Shown piece after piece: positions 61,501-64,000 of a stretch of DNA of 64,000 bases; the stretch's first letter is position 1, and the number at the start of each line of letters is the position of its first letter. The notes beneath the pieces were generated by a model. That model did not search any database, was not told the DNA's origin, and saw only the letters and a program-made list of their open reading frames with translations. The DNA lies in the NCBI RefSeq assembly GCF_001640805.2, contig NC_066833.1, positions 18,224,553-18,288,552 of the forward strand, read 5' to 3'. The stretch comes from Lates calcarifer (taxonomy: Eukaryota > Chordata > Actinopteri > Centropomidae). The translations under genes were made by a program, and so were the position numbers.

Positions 61501-63922
61501 GCAGAAGCTGGGTGGTCCGAGAGTTAGACAGGCTGCGCTGTGGCTCCACTGCAGTGTGGGATCCCTCAGAGCACTTTGTGGTTTATCATACTTGACTAGG
61601 GCTTCCCACTGCTTCACCAAAGACCCTTTTGTGTGCAGGATTTAATTTACATCTATCATTATTGTTGTCTTGTTTTTCTGTCATGTCCAAGCACATTTCA
61701 TTTCTTTTAACTGAGTCTTACTTAAAATACAAAGAAGTACAAGCCTGTTTGTCGATTTGGTTGTTTTTCACACAGTCTTGGCTCTGCCACCTTGTGGCTG
61801 TTGCAATGTTTGGACTTGAAACTTGGGTGAGTGCAGATAAGGTAGAAGTTTTTTTAAAGCTTGATAGGTACGATGTTTTGTGAAGCAACAAAGTATCATC
61901 ATGAGTTTTCAACAATATAATCAGCAAACATTGTGAGAATTAATCTTCAGTAACAATCCACTGATTAGGTTATCAGAACCAGAGTGTAAAGATGAAGTAA
62001 CAGCTGAATATTGCAGTGACGTTGCTCTGTGATCCTCTGGTTATACATGATGAGCCTTGACAGCAGACACTGACCCAGGGTCAGCCCCCTCCCCCCCCGT
62101 ATCCCCTTCTGATTGCATGGTTGTCATATTGAATCATCTTCCTGCGGACACACCTGCCGACCGCCTTGCTCGCCACCCGGCTCAGCCCGGCTCGGCTCCG
62201 GGATCAGACTTCTCAGGACGTGGTTTCCATTAGCCTCCGGAGAGATGGTGGTGATTACAAAAGCCAGTGTCTGACACCGTCACATCTGATGACTCTCACG
62301 TCTGTCCAACGCTGATATTATTAAACCTTCTTCCTCAAACGTTCCATTTCACCGCTCACTCGTAATGCAGGAACACACTTCTTTTGTCAGCTAATGGCTT
62401 GTGTGTGTCCTCTGTGTGTGTGTTTCCGTGTTGTTGCAGGAGCTGCAGTTGGAGCATGCCCGCCAAGCTTTTGCACAAAAAGACAAGAACAAAAGTGGCA
62501 CCATCACTGCCTTGGACTTCAGCGACATCATGGCCACCATCAGACACCACATGCTGACTCCATTTGTAGAGGAGAATCTGGTTTCTGTGAGTTGTGGAAA
62601 AAATCCAACACCATTTGTTACATTTTTAGAAACATGAGAGATCAGGATTCATTGACTACAGCTATGCTTAGCCGTCCATGTTAGTCATTTATTTTTCAAA
62701 GAACTGCTGTCATTTACAATAAAATCCATTTGAAGTCCCCCCCACCCCCGTACAGAAGGAATGACAGATTCTGGATCTCTCTTTAGGCTGCAGGAGGCAG
62801 TACCTCCCACATGGTGAGCTTCTCCTACTTCAATGCCTTCAACGCCCTCCTCAACAACATGGAGCTGGTCCGCAAGATTTACAGCACCCTCGCCGGCACA
62901 CACAGAGACACACTTGTTACCAAAGGTACGCCCGAGACGCACAGCAGGGTCTCCTGACACCAATGAAACAGTCATGTGTGTGTTTCATGTGTGATATGAA
63001 ATGTAGCTGTTCGATCACATTTCAACTTTCTCGACAGAGCGGTGTGAGTGAACACACAGGGAACATTTACTGTAGCGCTAAATTACAAAGGTAAATGAGA
63101 ACTTCTAACCTGGTAATCAGATCACCCCCTACATGTAGATCTGTAACTGATAGTCATACTGTCAGTCACATCCGCTCCTGACTGTGTTTTCCATTGAGAT
63201 GCAAATTGTAAACTGTTCCTTTACTCCATGGGTTTTCTCCATGCAAAGAGAAGACTATGGACAAATAGTATTTGCAAATAATCCTTGTTATTTCTATCAC
63301 CAAACATACGGGATGGACAGGTGTAAAGCAAAAACTCACATGTCAGCTGTCAGTAACAGAAAAGCGTATCATTGCAGTACTCAAGATCGGAGAAGCAGGC
63401 TTGTAACTGAAGGTTGGAAATGACAGGAAGGTTTTTGTGGGGGAAGTGAGTTACCAAATCTTTTCCCTCCTTCAACAACAACTATTCTCTTTCATTTGAG
63501 AAAGACCACCTGATGGTGATGGATCCTCCCAGCAGAGCTGAATATAAAGCACCTGTAAAAGGATGTATTGCAGTATAAGGAGGTAAAGCACATATAGAAT
63601 TGATTTAGGGGCTTTAAATATTTTTCTCCTCAAATATCCTGCTTAACAACAAGCAATAACATTAGAACAAGCGAGGAACAGTATTTGCAAATACTATTTA
63701 ATACTAGCCTGCTGTAGAAAATACCTGATGTGCCTAACCTTTCTGTTTCCTGTTTGATTTTTTGAGGCCAAAGTGGCTGAAGTACTGTTTGCATCATTTC
63801 ATTTCCTCTTCTCTTTGCTGCATTGTAGAGGAGTTTGTTCATGCTGCCAATAAGTTTGGTCAAATCACTCCAATGGAGATTGACATCCTGTACCAGCTCT
63901 CTGGTCTCCACTCTCACTCTGG
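55127..63922 (+). CDS. slc25a12: Mitochondrial calcium-binding aspartate/glutamate carrier (Aralar1), partial: first 8 coding exons
   Basis: Coding exons are 55127-55138, 55676-55729, 57751-57893, 59471-59586, 60403-60542, 62440-62586, 62787-62925 and 63829-63922. They are in phase throughout and give 845 nt, about 281 of an expected ~680 residues; the rest, including all carrier repeats and transmembrane helices, lies beyond the right edge. The product exchanges matrix aspartate for cytosolic glutamate plus H+ across the inner mitochondrial membrane, feeding the malate-aspartate shuttle. The part seen is the intermembrane-space EF-hand domain. The Ca2+-binding EF-hand 2 loop is intact, with D65, T67, D69 and E76 in DTTKDGLISFQE. 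Strong family blocks are [39 protein letters not shown] and [36 protein letters not shown] and the hat1 linkage favour SLC25A12 over SLC25A13. Exon 1 encodes only MAVK. Intron 1 carries a 39-A run. Confidence 0.95.
55507..55545 (+). repeat. A39 homopolymer in slc25a12 intron 1
   Basis: Thirty-nine uninterrupted A residues, 130 bp before exon 2. There is no obvious target duplication or retroposed body next to it. Confidence 0.97.
57035..57325 (+). mobile_element. SINE-like element in slc25a12 intron 2
   Basis: The head has a B-box-like GGTTCTACCTC (near 57088). The body has TCGAGCAATGCCTTGAACCC, CCAAATGCTGCGCCACAGCT and GTGTGAACGTGTGTAACTG. The 3' end is CCCTGAATAAATAAAGGTTA followed by A-rich sequence, a tail common among fish SINEs. 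The A box is degraded. Confidence 0.6.
60580..60845 (+). mobile_element. Teleost interspersed repeat ('GGTTAGCTTAGC' type), copy 3
   Basis: Includes ACAGTTTGACATTTTGGGAA, TTCACTTTCTTGCCAAGAGT, CAGATGAGAAGACTGAC, CTCATGTCTGGGCGGTAAAT and AGGGGAAACAGCTAGTCTGG. It is the 5' and middle part of the repeat seen at 37.0 kb. It begins about 40 bp after slc25a12 exon 5. Confidence 0.65.
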
Positions 63923-64000
63923 GTAAGATTCACTAATCTGCAGCAGTATGACTGTATGTAGAGAGAGGCTGAGAAAATCAGTTAAAAAAGTGCTGACAAC

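Overview
This is a nuclear window from a ray-finned fish, very probably a teleost. The genes are intron-split with GT-AG (one GC-AG) junctions, and the intergenic DNA is AT-rich with many microsatellites. Several interspersed repeats look like families I know from teleosts: a tRNA-derived SINE, a hAT-like MITE, a Tc1 relic and a 'ggttagcttagcttagc' repeat. The gene order dlx2 - dlx1 - hat1 - slc25a12 is the conserved neighbourhood of the vertebrate DLX1/DLX2 cluster (human 2q31). I cannot name the species.

Layout. 1-6.2 kb: 5' flank of dlx2 with a MITE candidate and a SINE. 6517-7868 (+): dlx2, three exons, 276 aa. 7.9-14.5 kb: intergenic region between the convergent dlx genes, with TAATTA-rich blocks that are candidates for the shared I12a/I12b forebrain enhancers. 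14506-15891 (-): dlx1, three exons, 253 aa, with a GC-AG second intron inside the homeobox. 16.2-40.5 kb: a gene desert upstream of dlx1 with several candidate conserved non-coding blocks and a cluster of repeats at 29-40 kb; no convincing gene was seen, and METAP1D, which sits here in human, was not found. 41103-52794 (-): hat1, eleven coding exons, 408 aa. 52.8-55.1 kb: intergenic DNA between two divergent promoters. 55127-63922 (+): the first eight coding exons of slc25a12 (about 281 residues, the regulatory EF-hand part); the gene runs off the right edge.

The two homeobox genes form the tail-to-tail bigene pair typical of vertebrate Dlx clusters, in which intergenic and upstream elements are shared by both genes in forebrain interneuron precursors and branchial arches. 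hat1 (histone H4 acetyltransferase) and slc25a12 (mitochondrial aspartate/glutamate carrier) are unrelated housekeeping-type neighbours in divergent orientation. I rebuilt exon boundaries by eye from splice consensus, reading phase and recalled family sequence. Reading phase is consistent across every junction. I saw no previously undescribed system; the most interesting material is regulatory DNA and splice-site detail.
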